A stretch of 64,000 bases of DNA from Rubellimicrobium sp. CFH 75288 (GCF_009904055.1 NZ_WYDP01000008.1:282007-346006), one strand, 5' to 3'. Shown: positions 51,254-58,155, numbered from the stretch's first letter. The notes: generated by a model not told the origin, from the sequence alone. Made by a program: numbers and translations.

Positions 51254-52011
51254 GTCGCTCTCTCCTCATCGTCCGCCCGCTCGCGCAGCAGCGCGGCGAG
51301 CATGGTCTGTCCGTCGGTGTTGCAGGCCATGACGGTGCGGCCTCGGATCGTGGCGGCCTCGCGGATGGGCGCGGTCAGCCGGGCGAAGCGGGTGCGGGCC
51401 TCCTCCGGGTCGCAGCCTGCGGCCTCCGCTCCGGCGGTGGCGCTGCGGGCGACGACGCCCTGCACGAGCGCGAGGTCGCGCGCGGGCGGCCAGTCGGGAT
51501 CGGCCACCGCGTCGAGGTGGTCGCAGAGCAGCGCGTGGGCCTGCCGGGCGGTGAGTCCGCCCCATCCGCGCAGATGGTGGGCCGGGGGCCTGCCATCCCC
51601 CGGCCCGTCCCCGGCCGCGGCTGCGCCTGCCGCGGGCGCGGGGGTCCCTACGCGCTGCCCCGCGTCTCCGTCATCAGGAGGCGCAGGGCGAGGATGGGTT
51701 TCATCATCGGGTGTCCGCCCGGGATCAGGGTCGGGCGCGGCGACCGGAGCAGGCTGCGCAGGCCGGCGGCCTCGGCCGGGCTGACGGCGCGCCACGCCTC
51801 CAGCAGGTCCACCCCCTCCCACAGGGAGCGGGGCGGCGGGGGCGGGCGGCGTCGGGGCATGGGCGGTCTCCGCGAGGGCGGACTCGACGGCCTCCAGCGC
51901 GGCGATGGCGGCGTCGATGAGGCCGCGCAGCCGCCGGAGGGCGGGGAGGTCAAGATACAAAAAGCCCCCCCCGGCGGTCGGACGCGCCGGGGGGGCAGGT
52001 GTCCCGGCCAC
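51250..52011 (-). CDS. Hypothetical protein, frame uncertain in the middle
   Basis: An open frame of 253 codons from GTG 52011. Its start (GFLYLDLPALRRLRGLIDAAIAALEAVESAL) and its end (GLTARQAHALLCDHLDAV..., REAATIRGRTVMACNTDGQTM) look like protein, but the middle 70 residues are Gly/Pro/Arg filler. In the middle, another frame (51648-51860) reads better, so there may be two genes or a frameshift here. No family recognised. Confidence 0.4.
   Translation of the reverse strand: MAGTPAPPARPTAGGGFLYLDLPALRRLRGLIDAAIAALEAVESALAETAHAPTPPAPAAPLPVGGGGPAGGVARRQPGRGRRPAQPAPVAAPDPDPGRTPDDETHPRPAPPDDGDAGQRVGTPAPAAGAAAAGDGPGDGRPPAHHLRGWGGLTARQAHALLCDHLDAVADPDWPPARDLALVQGVVARSATAGAEAAGCDPEEARTRFARLTAPIREAATIRGRTVMACNTDGQTMLAALLRERADDEERAT
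51648..51860 (-). CDS. Small hypothetical protein in an alternative frame
   Basis: A 70-codon frame from ATG 51860 with protein-like text (SLWEGVDLLEAWRAVSPAEAAGLRSLL, MMKPILALRLLMTETRGSA), overlapping 51250-52011 in a different frame. Either this is a separate gene or it is the true continuation of the N-terminal part of that gene after a one-base shift. Confidence 0.4.
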   Translation of the reverse strand: MPRRRPPPPPRSLWEGVDLLEAWRAVSPAEAAGLRSLLRSPRPTLIPGGHPMMKPILALRLLMTETRGSA

Positions 52012-52077
52012 AGGCTGGCGGGCCGGGGTGGCGCGCGCGCGGGAGGATGGGGCGCGCGCGGGACACGGTGGGGGCGC

Positions 52078-52194
52078 TCATGCGCGGTCCCTCCGGCCGG
52101 GGCGCTGCCGGTCGCGCTCGCGCACGCGGGCGGCGAGAACGGCGAGGCCCAGCGCGGCCAGCAGACGGGCGAGCAGCTCGGCTCTCACCGACAT
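52078..52194 (-). CDS. Possible 38-residue membrane peptide
   Basis: From ATG 52194: MSVRAELLARLLAALGLAVL, then an arginine-rich tail. One hydrophobic helix with a strongly basic C-terminus. It lies between the divergent brnT gene and the 253-codon frame. Low certainty because of its size and the high GC content. Confidence 0.35.
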   Translation of the reverse strand: MSVRAELLARLLAALGLAVLAARVRERDRQRPGRRDRA

Positions 52195-52228
52195 GCGCGG
52201 CCCCCCTTTTTCCGCATCACGAATATTC

Positions 52229-52256
52229 TTGACGCCGCGATTTGTTGTGATACAGA
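52229..52256 (+). promoter_or_regulatory. Promoter region of brnTA
   Basis: TTGACG (52229-52234) with TACAGA (52251-52256) 16 bases on, then ATG 52264 within eight bases. The AT-rich stretch also carries GAATATTC (52221-52228), a palindrome partly repeated as GATATTC next to the start codon. This is a likely BrnA binding region. Inferred. Confidence 0.5.
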
Positions 52257-52263
52257 TATTCCC

Positions 52264-52509
52264 ATGAGGATCGTGTGGGATGAACCGAAGCGGCTGGCGA
52301 CCCTCGACGAGCGGGGCCTCGACTTCGCCGACCTGACGCCGGAGTTCTTCGAGGGCGCGGTGATCGTGCCGGCGAAGAAGGGGCGCTGGATGGCCGTCGG
52401 GCGCCTGAACCGGCTGGCGCTGGCGGTGGTCTTCGCCCCGCTCGGCCGCGAGGCCGTGTCGGTCATCTCCATGCGGCCCGCCAGCCGAAAGGAAAGGAGC
52501 CTGCTATGA
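52264..52509 (+). CDS. brnT: BrnT family toxin
   Basis: An 81-residue toxin of the BrnT family (RelE-like RNase fold): start MRIVWDEPKRLATLDERGLDFADL, and the conserved end VVFAPLGREAVSVISMRPASRKER, which holds the basic catalytic residues. The antitoxin gene overlaps its stop by four bases (ATGA). Second free TA locus of the prophage. Confidence 0.9.
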   Translation: MRIVWDEPKRLATLDERGLDFADLTPEFFEGAVIVPAKKGRWMAVGRLNRLALAVVFAPLGREAVSVISMRPASRKERSLL

Positions 52510-52814
52510 CCAAGCGCAAGCGGATGACGGAGTTCGTGCCAGGGCGTGGCTACACGAAGGAGGACTGGGACGAGGTGCGCGAGGCCGCGGCCTTCGAGCC
52601 CACCGACGAGGAACTGGCGCAGGCCCGCCCCTTCGCCGAGGTCTTCCCCGACCTGGCCGAGAGCATCCGCCGCGGCCGCGGCCGGCCGAAGTCGGCCGCG
52701 CCCAAGGTGCAGGTGTCGCTGCGCCTCGACCCCGACGTGCTCGAGAAGTTCCGCGCCACGGGGCCGGGCTGGCAGAGCCGCATCAACGCCGCCCTGCGCG
52801 AGGCGAAGGTCTAG
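52506..52814 (+). CDS. brnA: BrnA family antitoxin
   Basis: A 102-residue antitoxin with a C-terminal ribbon-helix-helix (KVQVSLRLDPDVLEKFRATGPGWQSRINAALREA), the standard BrnA signature. It should dimerise, bind BrnT and repress the promoter at 52229-52256. Confidence 0.9.
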   Translation: MTKRKRMTEFVPGRGYTKEDWDEVREAAAFEPTDEELAQARPFAEVFPDLAESIRRGRGRPKSAAPKVQVSLRLDPDVLEKFRATGPGWQSRINAALREAKV

Positions 52815-52882
52815 CGCAGCGCGCGCGCGGCGCTCGACGCGCCGAGGGCGAGGCGGCCATAGGCGCGGGAGGGTCGGGGCCG

Positions 52883-53128
52883 TCACGACCCGCCTCCTTC
52901 GCCCCACGATCCGGCCGCAAGCCTGGTCATCTCCGCGCGCAGGCGCTCCAAGTCGGGCGCCGGACCGCCCTCCCCCCGTCCCCGCGCCGCCATCATCGCG
53001 TCGGCATAGGCGTAGGCCTGCGCCGCGAGGTCCGCGAAGACGATCCGGCTCCGCCAGGACGGCCCGAGGCGGCCCGACAGCACGGCGTCCGCGAACTGCG
53101 CGGCGAAGGCGTCGCGGACGTCTGTCAT
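52883..53128 (-). CDS. Hypothetical small phage protein
   Basis: An 81-residue helical protein (TDVRDAFAAQFADAVLSGRLGPSWRSRIVFADLAAQAYAYADAM) with an arginine/glycine-rich loop. Its ATG overlaps the stop of the upstream helix-turn-helix gene. No family recognised; the pairing suggests an early regulatory operon. Confidence 0.55.
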   Translation of the reverse strand: MTDVRDAFAAQFADAVLSGRLGPSWRSRIVFADLAAQAYAYADAMMAARGRGEGGPAPDLERLRAEMTRLAAGSWGEGGGS

Positions 53129-53415
53129 CCCTCGCCCCCATCGTCGGGCAGCACCACGCTCGCCCCGGCCAGCGCGAGGACGCGCAGGACCTCCCGAAGC
53201 TTCGCGTCGTGCTCGCAGCGCAGCCACCCGCGCACCCGGCTCTCGCTCACCTCGAGCGTGGCCGCCGCGCGCCGCGCGAGGTCGTGGTCGGTCTGCGCGG
53301 CCGGGAAGGCCTGCCAGAGCAGGCCCCGGAACCAGCGCCGCGCGGCGGTTTCGTCGGGAAACCGACAACAGGCCTCCCCATGTCTCTCCCACGCGCCACT
53401 GCCGGAGGACGCCAT
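53125..53415 (-). CDS. Hypothetical helix-turn-helix-like phage protein
   Basis: A 96-residue protein: RRWFRGLLWQAFPAAQTDHDLARRAAATLEVSESRVRGWLRCEHDAKLREVLRVLALAG. The middle has the spacing of a helix-turn-helix (ARRAAATLEVSESRVRGWL). ATG 53415 overlaps by two bases the start of a plus-strand mini-gene. Probably a regulator in the early leftward operon. Confidence 0.55.
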   Translation of the reverse strand: MASSGSGAWERHGEACCRFPDETAARRWFRGLLWQAFPAAQTDHDLARRAAATLEVSESRVRGWLRCEHDAKLREVLRVLALAGASVVLPDDGGEG

Positions 53416-53512
53416 GACCATCACGATGCCCACCCCGCGCCGCTGGACCTGGGGCCGCCCCTGGTGGGGCCTGCACTGGGACTGGGCCTGGCGCAGCCAC
53501 GCCCCCGCATGA
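53414..53512 (+). CDS. Tryptophan-rich 32-residue peptide
   Basis: ATG 53414 has GGAGG five bases upstream. The peptide MTITMPTPRRWTWGRPWWGL... has seven tryptophans in 32 residues and ends at a TGA at 53510. It is divergent from the helix-turn-helix gene, the start codons overlapping. The strong ribosome site is the main support; the function is unknown. Confidence 0.4.
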   Translation: MTITMPTPRRWTWGRPWWGLHWDWAWRSHAPA

Positions 53513-53548
53513 GAGGACGGACGCGCAAGGAACGGGCGCAGGCCAGCA

Positions 53549-53776
53549 TCAGGCGGCCTCGCCCGCAGCACGCGCACGTCGAGCCTCGGGCGGGTTCTCG
53601 GCCATGTAGGCGCGAAGCTTCTCGGCCGCCTCGGCCTCTTGCTCCGCACGCCGCAAGAAGCGGTCGAAGAAGCGGCTGTTGCCCAAGGCTCTTACGCCGA
53701 GTGTCGAGGCCTCGATCCCCGCGGCAGCGCAGTAGGCACGGACTTCCTCAATGAGGGCTTCACGGTCGGTCAGCAT
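53549..53776 (-). CDS. Cro-like small regulator, divergent from the repressor
   Basis: A 75-residue protein (TDREALIEEVRAYCAAAGIEASTLGVRALGNSRFFDRFLRRAEQ) with the layout of small phage/bacterial helix-turn-helix proteins. It is the first gene leftward of the operators at 53789-53824 and divergent from the S24 repressor, the place of Cro in lambdoid switches. ATG 53788 is an alternative start overlapping an operator. Confidence 0.55.
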   Translation of the reverse strand: MLTDREALIEEVRAYCAAAGIEASTLGVRALGNSRFFDRFLRRAEQEAEAAEKLRAYMAENPPEARRARAAGEAA

Positions 53777-53788
53777 GAGAAAAGACAT

Positions 53789-53824
53789 GGACGGCTGTCC
53801 ACAAGAAGTCAAGGACTATCGTCC
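53789..53824. promoter_or_regulatory. Two repressor operators at the switch
   Basis: GGACGGCTGTCC (53789-53800) and GGACTATCGTCC (53813-53824), 24 bp apart, each a GGAC-N4-GTCC palindrome; a degenerate third lies at 53828-53839. They sit between the Cro-like gene and the repressor start. The same palindrome occurs twice before the early operon at 58.1 kb. Confidence 0.7.
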
Positions 53825-53861
53825 ATTGGACGAATGGCCACGAATGTGGCTCGATAGGCCA

Positions 53862-54491
53862 ATGGCAGAGGACAGTTTTCGAGAGCGGATGGTCCGACGT
53901 ATGGAGGAGACGGGGATCAAGGTTCCCGAACTCGCCAGACGTTCAGGCGTGTCGAGAGATGCGATCTACAAGCTGTTGCAGAGGCCCGGCGGAACCACCT
54001 CCGCGGATCGGGCACGACGCATCGCAGCCGTGCTTGGCATGGAGGACGAAGCCGGTCTGCACCCGCCCTCACCCGCCGACACTGCCCTGATCCCGATCTA
54101 CGACGTGCGGGCGTCTGCGGGGCCGGGGCAGATCCCGGACGAGTATGTGGCGGTCACCGACCGGGTGTCGTTCGCGATGGACTACATCCGCCGGGTGATC
54201 CGCGCCGATCCCAGGCGCCTCGCGCTCATCACCGTGGCGGGCGACTCGATGAGGCCCCTCCTCGAGGACGGCGACCTCGTGCTGATCGACATGGGCCGGA
54301 CCGTCCCGGACGTCGAGGGCCTCTATGTCTTCCGCCACGGAGAGACGATCCACATCAAGCGGATGATCCGCTCGGCGCGGGCGGGCCATGTCTGGGCGCT
54401 GCCCGAGAACCCGGCCTATCCGCGCGAGGAATACCCCCTCGACGCCATCAGCGTGATCGGCCGCGTCGTCTGGGCAGGAGGGGCGCTGTGA
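53862..54491 (+). CDS. S24-type prophage repressor (CI/LexA-like)
   Basis: A 209-residue repressor: N-terminal helix-turn-helix (VRRMEETGIKVPELARRSGVSRDAIYKLLQRPGG), then an S24 peptidase domain with Ala-Gly in RASAGPG, catalytic Ser in AGDSMRPLLEDGDLV and Lys in IHIKRMI. RecA-stimulated self-cleavage would trigger induction. ATG 53862 was chosen because the longer starts would place the operators inside the gene. No ribosome site is obvious, so leaderless translation is possible. Confidence 0.88.
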   Translation: MAEDSFRERMVRRMEETGIKVPELARRSGVSRDAIYKLLQRPGGTTSADRARRIAAVLGMEDEAGLHPPSPADTALIPIYDVRASAGPGQIPDEYVAVTDRVSFAMDYIRRVIRADPRRLALITVAGDSMRPLLEDGDLVLIDMGRTVPDVEGLYVFRHGETIHIKRMIRSARAGHVWALPENPAYPREEYPLDAISVIGRVVWAGGAL

Positions 54492-54531
54492 GGGCCCCAG
54501 CGGGCGCACAAGGCAAGCCGGATGGCCAACG

Positions 54532-55053
54532 ATGGAAACCGTAAAGCGCGGCGCGATGCTTCGCGCCCTTGCCCGTCGCGCCAAATCCATAAAGGCGGAC
54601 ACGGGATGGCGCGGGGGGAGGGTATCGCCACGCTTTGCTCCGGTCTTCCCGAGGGGTATACCGGCACGGCGCGACTGGGAATGGCGAAGCATTACGCTGA
54701 CATGTGGAGCCGAAGCCCATGTCGTGCTCTTGCTCGTGGCTCCCAAGTTCGCGAAGTGGAAAGCTTTCCTGATGGTGACGGCCGATGGGACCGCATGGCG
54801 GGTGCTCCTGCGGGTAGAAGCGCAGCCCGGAAAGGAAGGTCTGCACGTCCACGCGCCTTGCAACGGTCATCTTCTGTCGGGGCCTGCCTCGCTGGAGGGC
54901 ATGTCGCACCGCCTTCCGGCGGATGACGCTTTCCACCGGCGCAAGTTGGCTTGGACGAGGACCTCCTTTTTTCGCGCGGTAGCTGCGATTCTGCGTATAA
55001 GGGTGCCAGCCGATCAAGGAGACCTGTTCGATGCTGCCGGAGGAGGCCCATGA
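54532..55053 (+). CDS. Hypothetical protein paired with DUF1828 (DUF6978-like)
   Basis: A 173-residue protein with a basic N-terminus and a beta-rich core (ITLTCGAEAHVVLLLVAPKFAKWKAFLMVTADGTAWRVLLRVE), then a HAPCNGHLL...RLPADDAFHRRKLAWTRTSFFRAV end. It overlaps the following DUF1828 gene by 23 bases, so they form one operon right after the repressor, which is a usual site for lysogen-expressed genes. DUF6978 is a tentative match. Confidence 0.6.
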   Translation: METVKRGAMLRALARRAKSIKADTGWRGGRVSPRFAPVFPRGIPARRDWEWRSITLTCGAEAHVVLLLVAPKFAKWKAFLMVTADGTAWRVLLRVEAQPGKEGLHVHAPCNGHLLSGPASLEGMSHRLPADDAFHRRKLAWTRTSFFRAVAAILRIRVPADQGDLFDAAGGGP

Positions 55054-55807
55054 GGCGTTGTGCCGCGTCTTCTGCGAGCGCGCATCCGTCGCGGCGGTGC
55101 CCGTCGGTCTGGCCGTCTCGACGGGCTTTCTTCTGCCCGATGGCGATCCGCTGACCTTCTACGTGGTGGAGACCGCCGATGGGATCGTGCTCGAGGATGA
55201 CGGCGACTTCTTCGCTACGGCCGTCGCATCCGGCCTGCCTATCGAGTCGGGGACGCGTGCGCAGCTCCTCGCGGGCATCCTGCGACAGGAGGGGGCATAC
55301 CTGGACCGCGACACGTGTCAGATCCGGTCCGAACCTGTCACGGCGGCCGACTTCGGCCGCGCGGCAGCCCGCTTTGTTTCGGCGCTGATCCGCGCGCGTG
55401 ACCTCCATCTGCTTACGCAGGAACACATCGCCTCCACCTTCGCCGAGGATGTACGGGCCGAGGCCGAGCGCCGTCTGGGAGACCGGTTCCGCATCGAGGA
55501 CGAGGAGCATGCCGACCTCCCCGCCGACTTCGTTGTAACGTCGGTGCAGACCGGCCGCCGCGCCGCCATCGTCTACGCTGCCACCAGCAACGAGAGGATG
55601 CTGACGGCGCTGGTTCGGCACATGGGGCGGGAAAAGGATGATGCTCCCGTCTTTGCCGTCGTCGAACGGATCGGCGGGGGTTCGGTGTCGAACCGAACGA
55701 TGGAGGTTGCCGTAAACCGGGGCCTTCGGACGCCGGTCTTCGGGAGCGACCCGGAAGGAGCGATGGCCTTTCTGCTCCGGGAGATCAAGGAAGCTGCCGT
55801 CGCCTGA
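55031..55807 (+). CDS. DUF1828/DUF1829 domain protein
   Basis: A 258-residue protein. DUF1828 is in the first 110 residues (PLTFYVVETADGIVLEDDGDFFATAVASG) and a DUF1829-like C-terminal half follows (RFRIEDEEHADLPADFVVTS, RAAIVYAATSNERMLTALV), which looks nuclease-like in secondary structure. Paired with the overlapping upstream gene and probably expressed in the lysogen. Exclusion of other phages is a fair guess, not shown. Confidence 0.75.
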   Translation: MLPEEAHEALCRVFCERASVAAVPVGLAVSTGFLLPDGDPLTFYVVETADGIVLEDDGDFFATAVASGLPIESGTRAQLLAGILRQEGAYLDRDTCQIRSEPVTAADFGRAAARFVSALIRARDLHLLTQEHIASTFAEDVRAEAERRLGDRFRIEDEEHADLPADFVVTSVQTGRRAAIVYAATSNERMLTALVRHMGREKDDAPVFAVVERIGGGSVSNRTMEVAVNRGLRTPVFGSDPEGAMAFLLREIKEAAVA

Positions 55808-55858
55808 GCGCTCCGCCCCTTCGAGGAAGGCCCGGCGGCCGCGTAATCCGGGGCGGGC

Positions 55859-56065
55859 TCACCGCGCCATCTGCTCCTTGGCCGCTTCGTCGGGAACGGG
55901 CCGCCCGAGCCCTTTGCCCGTCTGCCTCGCCTGCGTCCACGCCTCCGCCATGGCCTCGCCCGTCAGCAGGGCTTGGAAGGGCCCCTGGCAGCGGGGGTCG
56001 TGACACCACCGCAACAGTTGGGGGAGTGGAGTCGATGGGCTGCTTGTGTTCCCCTGACGACTCAT
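55859..56065 (-). CDS. Hypothetical small protein
   Basis: A 68-residue protein (LPQLLRWCHDPRCQGPFQALLTGEAMAEAWTQARQTGKGLGRPVP) convergent with the DUF1828 gene. A 12-bp hairpin with a T-run lies just upstream. One conserved-looking WCHDPRC motif may bind metal. No family recognised. Confidence 0.45.
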   Translation of the reverse strand: MSRQGNTSSPSTPLPQLLRWCHDPRCQGPFQALLTGEAMAEAWTQARQTGKGLGRPVPDEAAKEQMAR

Positions 56066-56088
56066 CGGGGGCACCCTGTAAAAAGGAG

Positions 56089-56120
56089 ACGCCACGAGGG
56101 CCGTAACCCCCTCGTGGCGT
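56089..56120 (-). terminator. Hairpin with T-run upstream of the 68-residue gene
   Basis: ACGCCACGAGGG (56089-56100) pairs with 56109-56120: perfect 12-bp stem, 8-base loop. On the minus strand it is followed by CTCCTTTTT, the form of a rho-independent terminator or attenuator. Confidence 0.65.
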
Positions 56121-56233
56121 TAGAAGCTCCGCCATCAGCCGGCGGTTGCGTGATATCACCCCTGTCCTATGACATGGGGTGGATTCTCGCGTCAAGCGCC
56201 GGTTGGTGGTCCCACACGAAAAGGACCATGGGC

Positions 56234-56458
56234 ATGACGCCTATCGACCACCACAACTCCACGCCTGCAAAACACCCCCGGCAGCCGAGCTACCGGCTCA
56301 CCTTCGAGGATGCGGTGGAGGTTTGGCGCCTCCACTGGACCGGCTGGCTCCATAGCCGCATCGCCGCCCGCTTCGACGTCAACCAGGGGCGGATCAGCGA
56401 AGTCCTGACCGGCAAGCGCTACCCCGGCAGCGAAGAAGCCGCTCGCAAGGCCGCCTGA
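56234..56458 (+). CDS. Helix-turn-helix phage protein
   Basis: A 74-residue protein: YRLTFEDAVEVWRLHWTGWLHSRIAARFDVNQGRISEVLTGKRYPGSEEAARKA. The spacing SRIAARFDVNQGRISEVLTG is a clear helix-turn-helix. ATG 56234 has AAGGA at a suitable distance; ATG 56228 is too close. Possibly a local regulator. Confidence 0.65.
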   Translation: MTPIDHHNSTPAKHPRQPSYRLTFEDAVEVWRLHWTGWLHSRIAARFDVNQGRISEVLTGKRYPGSEEAARKAA

Positions 56459-56466
56459 CGGCCCGT

Positions 56467-56488
56467 GGCTGGCCCTACGGGGCCAGCC
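56467..56488 (+). terminator. Hairpin after the helix-turn-helix gene
   Basis: GGCTGGCCC (56467-56475) pairs with GGGCCAGCC (56480-56488) around a 4-base loop, 9 bp after the TGA. Likely terminator. From here to 56798 no convincing gene is seen; the stretch holds this hairpin and the inverted repeat at 56663-56690. Confidence 0.5.
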
Positions 56489-56662
56489 TCCACTTTCACC
56501 CATCCCGCACCACCAGCCCCGCCGCCCTCATGTCCCGCAGCGCACTCCCGACCCGCTGCCGCGCCAAAGAGAACAGGCACCAGAACGCAGCCCGAACCTT
56601 TCCGGGCCACAAAGCGAACCCGTCGGCTCGACAGCTTGCATGACAGCCATGTAATAAAGAAC

Positions 56663-56690
56663 GTGCCAAGGTGGTCGCACACCTTGGCAC
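56663..56690. repeat. Perfect inverted repeat in a gene-poor stretch
   Basis: GTGCCAAGGTG (56663-56673) and CACCTTGGCAC (56680-56690), 11-bp arms with a 6-base spacer. On the minus strand TTCTTTATT follows, which suits a terminator; as DNA it could also be an operator. No adjacent minus-strand gene is convincing. Confidence 0.5.
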
Positions 56691-56798
56691 TATCTCCAAC
56701 GCCTGGCGAGGCGCTTCGTTCTATGAGCTCACGTGGCAGGGTATCCTACAGGTGGCTGCGTAGGTCAAGCGTCTCCCCACAAACTCGTGGAGGCCTTG

Positions 56799-57053
56799 AT
56801 GGCCCAGCTTCAAGCCGCGCTTGTGCGCGAACAAGGCGTGACCTTTGTGGTTGCGCTCGTGGCAAACCACGTCATCGACAGTCCGTCTCGGTCATCCGAA
56901 GTGATACGAGCCGTAGCGGTGAAGTTCCGCTGCTCCGTGGTCGTCCTGATGGGCGAATCCAATCGGCGCCTTCGCGGCAATCGGCAAGATGTTGTCCAGT
57001 TCGTGTCGCGGCTCCATCCTTCCCGTCTGCCGTGGCAAAGGTGGGATATGTGA
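56799..57053 (+). CDS. Conserved hypothetical phage/plasmid protein
   Basis: An 84-residue protein (AQLQAALVREQGVTFVVALVANHVIDSPSRSSEVI..., CSVVVLMGESNRRLRGNRQDVVQFVSRLHPSRLPWQRW) with a proper ribosome site (GGAGG, 5 bases before ATG). It resembles a family of small proteins of unknown function in Rhodobacterales mobile elements. It overlaps the end of a weaker minus-strand frame. Confidence 0.6.
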   Translation: MAQLQAALVREQGVTFVVALVANHVIDSPSRSSEVIRAVAVKFRCSVVVLMGESNRRLRGNRQDVVQFVSRLHPSRLPWQRWDM

Positions 57054-57210
57054 CCACCGTCTGAGCCAGGAGCAAGAGCGCGCCCTCCAGGGCCTTGCGA
57101 CAGAGGGCGCGCTCGTCATGGTCCATCGGGACCATGACGCTGTCTCCCGGCCCGAACTCCAGGACGTTCTGCCCGTCGATGCTGATCCGCAGTTGCAGCA
57201 ACCCTGTCAT
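56872..57210 (-). CDS. Possible hypothetical protein, convergent overlap
   Basis: A 112-codon frame whose first 50 residues read like a beta-rich small domain (LLQLRISIDGQNVLEFGPGDSVMVPMDHDERALCRKALEGALL). The rest overlaps 56799-57053 antisense and looks poorer. The true gene may exist only if both overlap, or its end may be frame-disturbed. Confidence 0.35.
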   Translation of the reverse strand: MTGLLQLRISIDGQNVLEFGPGDSVMVPMDHDERALCRKALEGALLLLAQTVVTYPTFATADGKDGAATRTGQHLADCREGADWIRPSGRPRSSGTSPLRLVSLRMTETDCR

Positions 57211-57361
57211 CCTGTCCTCCCTGTCGGCCTGTCGTGCCTGAAGGATCAGAGCAGGATCAAGGCCAAGCTACCTCATCAGGTCCTATGAATACCGCCTCAA
57301 GGCAGGTCAGGCCCGCCGTTTTGCACGGTATATAATCGCCAATCCATAAAGGCGCGCGGCC

Positions 57362-57703
57362 TCAGGCCAGGTCGTCCAGGCTGATCCCGAGCGCAGTGGC
57401 CAGGCTCTTGAGCGTCGCGATGGAGCCGGTTTTCCGCCCCGCCTCGATGTCGGCGATCTGCACCCGGTTGACGCCCGAGCGCCGGGCCAGCTCGGACTGG
57501 GACAGCCCCCGGTGCTCGCGCCAGACGCGCAGGGGTCTTTCGCCGGCGACGAGGCGCGCCACCATGTCGTCGGGCAGCAGCTCTTCGTCCCCCCGGGCGA
57601 GAGCGGCCATCGCTTCGTCATAGGAGCGCAGGTCCTCGAGTTCCTCGCGGGCGGCGAGGAGGGCGTCGTATTCGGTGCGGGGGATGGTCACGGTGTCGAT
57701 CAT
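57362..57703 (-). CDS. Helix-turn-helix antitoxin of a RelE-type module
   Basis: A 113-residue protein: an N-terminal helical part that would wrap the toxin (IPRTEYDALLAAREELEDLRSYDEAMAAL), then a Xre-type helix-turn-helix (LRVWREHRGLSQSELARRSGVNRVQIADIEAGRKTGSIATLKSLATALGI). It follows the toxin after 11 bases. Third free TA locus of the element. Confidence 0.85.
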   Translation of the reverse strand: MIDTVTIPRTEYDALLAAREELEDLRSYDEAMAALARGDEELLPDDMVARLVAGERPLRVWREHRGLSQSELARRSGVNRVQIADIEAGRKTGSIATLKSLATALGISLDDLA

Positions 57704-57714
57704 GGGTTCGGTCC

Positions 57715-57966
57715 TCAGTCGTAGGCCCCGCCACGGGGGGCGATCCTGAGCACGGCCAGCACCGTGCCCTCGTCGTTCATGATCACGCGCCAGTCGCCGA
57801 CCCGGAGCCGGATGCCTTCGCGGCCCTTGAGGGCCTTCACGTTGTTGGCCTGCGAGACCGGATCGGCGGCATAGGCGCCGATCTTCTCGCGGATGCGCTC
57901 CGCCGTGTTCCTCGGCATCGCCAGAAGGGCCTTGGTCGCCGCCTTGGTGTAGGTGATCCGCTTCAT
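57715..57966 (-). CDS. RelE-type toxin
   Basis: An 83-residue RelE family mRNA interferase: ITYTKAATKALLAMPRNTAERIREKI, then VKALKGREGIRLRVGDWRVIM and the C-terminal VLAVLRIAPRGGAYD. Upstream of and co-oriented with the antitoxin gene. A palindrome at 57974-57985 lies just before the start codon. Confidence 0.87.
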   Translation of the reverse strand: MKRITYTKAATKALLAMPRNTAERIREKIGAYAADPVSQANNVKALKGREGIRLRVGDWRVIMNDEGTVLAVLRIAPRGGAYD

Positions 57967-57973
57967 GAACCAT

Positions 57974-57985
57974 CTTTAGCTAAAG
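57974..57985. promoter_or_regulatory. Palindrome before the RelE-type toxin gene
   Basis: CTTTAGCTAAAG, a perfect 12-bp palindrome, inside a wider CATCTT...AAGATG dyad, eight bases upstream of the toxin start. Candidate operator for the helix-turn-helix antitoxin. Confidence 0.5.
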
Positions 57986-58074
57986 GCTAAGATGTAGTCC
58001 ATGACGACATATCGTCGCCGTCCCCCGGCGCAGCGGAAGGATAGCACGGGGGGACGAGGGTGCCATAGGATAAT

Positions 58075-58125
58075 GGACTAGCGTCCACTATTTTCCTTGA
58101 CGAATGGACGAGCGTCCATTATTTT
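58075..58125 (+). promoter_or_regulatory. Early rightward promoter with two repressor operators
   Basis: Operators GGACTAGCGTCC (58075-58086) and GGACGAGCGTCC (58106-58117) match those at the repressor gene. TTGACG (58097-58102) and TATTTT (58120-58125), 17 bp apart, form a promoter with the second operator filling the spacer. Repressor binding would shut the recT-int operon that starts at 58156. Confidence 0.72.
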
Positions 58126-58155
58126 CACCTCAGCCACCCTGCTGAGGACCCTGCC

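Noticed and set aside
54522..54926. Plus-strand frame starting MANDGNRKARRD
   Set aside because: Overlaps the better-supported frame from 54532; composition becomes Arg/Ser-rich without domain.
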